NCBI GenBank assembly: GCA_020697375.1
Contig: JAJFBJ010000164.1
Coordinates: 1 to 6,150, forward strand
Length of the DNA: 6,150 nucleotides
Direction of reading: 5' to 3'
Source: Nitrospira sp.
GTDB lineage: Bacteria > Nitrospirota > Nitrospiria > Nitrospirales > Nitrospiraceae
This document shows, piece after piece, positions 5,173 to 6,150 of the stretch. Every line of letters starts with the position of its first letter. Within the stretch, counting starts at the first letter, position 1. The position numbers were made by a program, and so were the translations under genes. The notes beneath the pieces are model-generated. The model was given only the letters and a program-made list of their open reading frames with translations, ran no database searches and was not told the DNA's origin.

Positions 5173-5178
5173 AGGAGG
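5173..5178 (+). promoter_or_regulatory. Shine-Dalgarno supporting the GTG start of fmdB
   Basis: AGGAGG ends 8 bases before GTG 5187, a normal spacing. It supports the GTG codon, which also gives the conserved MPIYEYQC opening of the family. Confidence -1.
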
Positions 5179-5186
5179 AACGACCA

Positions 5187-5579
5187 GTGCCGATTTATGA
5201 ATATCAATGTACCATCTGTGCCCATCGGTTTGAGCTGAAGCAAAGCATCAAAGATGAACCCATCACGGAATGCATTCGCTGCGGCAAACAAGTGACGAAG
5301 CTCATCTCATCGCCCGCCATCATGTTCAAGGGCAGTGGATGGTACATCACTGATTACTCGGACAAAATGAAGCCGGGGGCAGGAAGTGAATCGGCCGAGA
5401 AACCTGCCGCTACCGACCAGGACAAGACAAAAGCTCCGGCCACCACGGAGAAGGCGGGCGCTACGCCTGCCCCGGCGCCTGCTTCTACTCCCGCCGCCTC
5501 TGCACCCTCCGGCTCGACGACGGCCTCTACGACGAGTCCATCGAGCGCAGCCGCTCCCAGCTCAAGCTCTTCTTCCTAG
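5187..5579 (+). CDS. FmdB family zinc-ribbon protein with Ala/Pro/Ser/Thr tail
   Basis: A 130-residue protein. Residues 1-57 match the FmdB/CxxC_CxxC_SSSS regulatory-protein family: MPIYEYQC opening, Cys pairs C8-x-x-C11 and C29-x-x-C32 for one zinc, then the conserved FKGSGWYITDY segment (47-57). The family name comes from a gene near formamidase in a methylotroph; a regulatory role is suggested but unproven for most members. The remainder is low complexity: from residue 91 to the end only Gly, Ala, Thr, Pro and Ser occur, finishing in six serines, which suggests a disordered tail. Ser-rich tails are usual in this family, but this one is fairly long. Translation starts at GTG, favoured by the AGGAGG upstream and the family N-terminus. 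It reads with the rsmD operon but lies 138 bases downstream, and it converges on the lipoprotein gene across 39 bases. Confidence -1.
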   Translation: MPIYEYQCTICAHRFELKQSIKDEPITECIRCGKQVTKLISSPAIMFKGSGWYITDYSDKMKPGAGSESAEKPAATDQDKTKAPATTEKAGATPAPAPASTPAASAPSGSTTASTTSPSSAAAPSSSSSS

Positions 5580-5618
5580 GCGAACGGTGAAGAACGTTTC
5601 GAGGATGGCCGGCTCTAA

Positions 5619-6092
5619 CTACTGAATCGGGCGCTGGGGGTTGGCTCGTTTCGCCGGGGGGGCAGGATGCGATTTCTTGGGATTCTTCGACTTGCCTGAG
5701 GATTTCAGCGTCGCTTTGGGTGCAGGTTTGACGGCCTTCTTCAACGCCGCTTTGCCAGCCGGTTTGGCCGCACTGCTTTTCGTCGCTTTAACAGCCCGTT
5801 CTCTCGCGGCGGCGATGGTACGTTCCAGATTTGCGATCATCGACGACTTTTCTTTGTTCACTCGGGTCAAATCCTCCACACGGATTTGCAGTTCCTCCTT
5901 GGCCTTGTTTGCCGCGCTGAGCTGATTCTGGAGCAGCGCTTTGTCTGCGGCAGCCTGTTGAGCCTCCGAATGCAATTGTTCGATTTGAGCCTGAAGAGCC
6001 GGCGGCCAAAAGTCACATCCTGTGAGGAGGAGCATGGCGCCGATCCCGAAAATTGACAGTCCTACCACCGCGCGACGTGAACGAGTGAGCAT
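5619..6092 (-). CDS. Putative lipoprotein: coiled coil plus basic Lys/Ala/Pro tail
   Basis: A 157-residue protein of unknown function, read leftward. Residues 1-25 form a lipoprotein signal peptide: basic start (R4, R6, R7), hydrophobic core, lipobox LLTGC with the lipidated cysteine at 26. Asp at +2 (CDFW) would, by the E. coli rule, keep it on the inner membrane; whether that rule holds here is unknown. Residues 33-93 show one unbroken 4-3 heptad register (L33, I37, L40, A44, A47, K51, L54, L58, A61, K65, L68, V72, L75, N79, K82, I86, L89, I93), predicting a coiled coil. From 101 the tail has 16 Lys/Arg and no acidic residue, with many Ala and Pro, resembling histone H1-like tails; it could bind anionic polymers such as peptidoglycan, LPS or nucleic acid. 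ATG 6092 is preferred over 6098 and 6140 by Shine-Dalgarno spacing. Confidence -1.
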   Translation of the reverse strand: MLTRSRRAVVGLSIFGIGAMLLLTGCDFWPPALQAQIEQLHSEAQQAAADKALLQNQLSAANKAKEELQIRVEDLTRVNKEKSSMIANLERTIAAARERAVKATKSSAAKPAGKAALKKAVKPAPKATLKSSGKSKNPKKSHPAPPAKRANPQRPIQ

Positions 6093-6099
6093 AGACATT

Positions 6100-6105
6100 C
6101 CTCCT
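6100..6105 (-). promoter_or_regulatory. Shine-Dalgarno deciding the lipoprotein start
   Basis: AGGAGG on the minus strand is 7 bases from ATG 6092 but only 1 base from ATG 6098, so 6092 is the likely start. An in-frame ATG at 6140 would lie upstream of the TATAAT box and is implausible. Confidence -1.
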
Positions 6106-6116
6106 GTGAGGGACGA

Positions 6117-6145
6117 ATTATACCGACAACCGACCGTCAAATCAT
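6117..6145 (-). promoter_or_regulatory. Probable promoter of the lipoprotein gene
   Basis: A perfect -10 TATAAT (6122-6117) with a weak -35 ATGATT (6145-6140; 3 of 6) at 17 bases. A better-looking TTGACG (6140-6135) is only 12 bases away, too close for sigma-70. The predicted start near 6110 leaves a leader of about 18 bases that holds the Shine-Dalgarno. Confidence -1.
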
Positions 6146-6150
6146 GATGA

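Noticed and set aside
5042..5580. Identical TTCCTAGG at the ends of the aminotransferase and fmdB genes
   Set aside because: An 8-base match at two Ser-TAG ends is compatible with chance and has no matching flanks, so it is not treated as an insertion or attachment repeat.
5580..5618. Bidirectional terminator between fmdB and the lipoprotein gene
   Set aside because: The 39-base convergent gap has only an imperfect CGAACG/CGTTTCG pairing and no T-run on either strand.
6093..6140. Longer lipoprotein start at 6140 or 6098
   Set aside because: 6140 lies upstream of the TATAAT box and would put charged/polar residues ahead of the signal peptide; 6098 leaves only 1 base after AGGAGG.

Overview
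This window looks like an ordinary chromosomal stretch from a GC-rich, Gram-negative-type (diderm) bacterium. The gene set resembles Nitrospira/Nitrospirota: an EF-G-like GTPase beside radC, a tiny CPKC/CINC zinc-ribbon protein, an rsmD-coaD-aminotransferase operon, and an FmdB-type zinc ribbon with a Ser/Ala/Pro tail. That placement is inferred from gene content and is not proven. I see no mobile element, CRISPR array, rRNA or tRNA.

Layout. Bases 1-2125 hold two leftward genes: radC (2125 to 1409) and, downstream of it, an EF-G-like translational GTPase that starts at 1275 and runs off the window edge. Bases 2126-2308 are an A/T-richer divergent control region with three TTGAC boxes and a palindrome. 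A 57-residue zinc-ribbon gene (2309-2482) reads rightward from it. Bases 2483-2800 contain no established gene. They hold a near-consensus promoter pointing left (2588-2616) in front of a strong Shine-Dalgarno and a possible 20-codon ORF, a very stable 9-bp hairpin with a UNCG-type loop (2647-2668), and a probable promoter plus imperfect dyad just before rsmD.

From 2801 to 5048 the genes rsmD, coaD and a class I aminotransferase form a tight operon, each junction being a 4-base ATGA overlap. They combine ribosomal RNA modification, coenzyme A synthesis and amino-acid nitrogen metabolism: housekeeping functions linked by translation coupling more than by a shared pathway. A 138-base gap with a hairpin and a doubtful 34-codon ORF leads to the FmdB-family gene, which starts with GTG at 5187. 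The window closes with a convergent leftward gene (6092 to 5619) for a small lipoprotein: lipobox, one long uninterrupted heptad register, then a strongly basic Lys/Ala/Pro tail. A perfect TATAAT box precedes it.

I found no convincing new multi-gene system. The most notable items are the eroded GTPase motifs of the EF-G-like protein, the leftward promoter/SD/micro-ORF antisense to the zinc-ribbon gene, the repeated TTGAC boxes and palindrome in the divergent region, and the lipoprotein's architecture.
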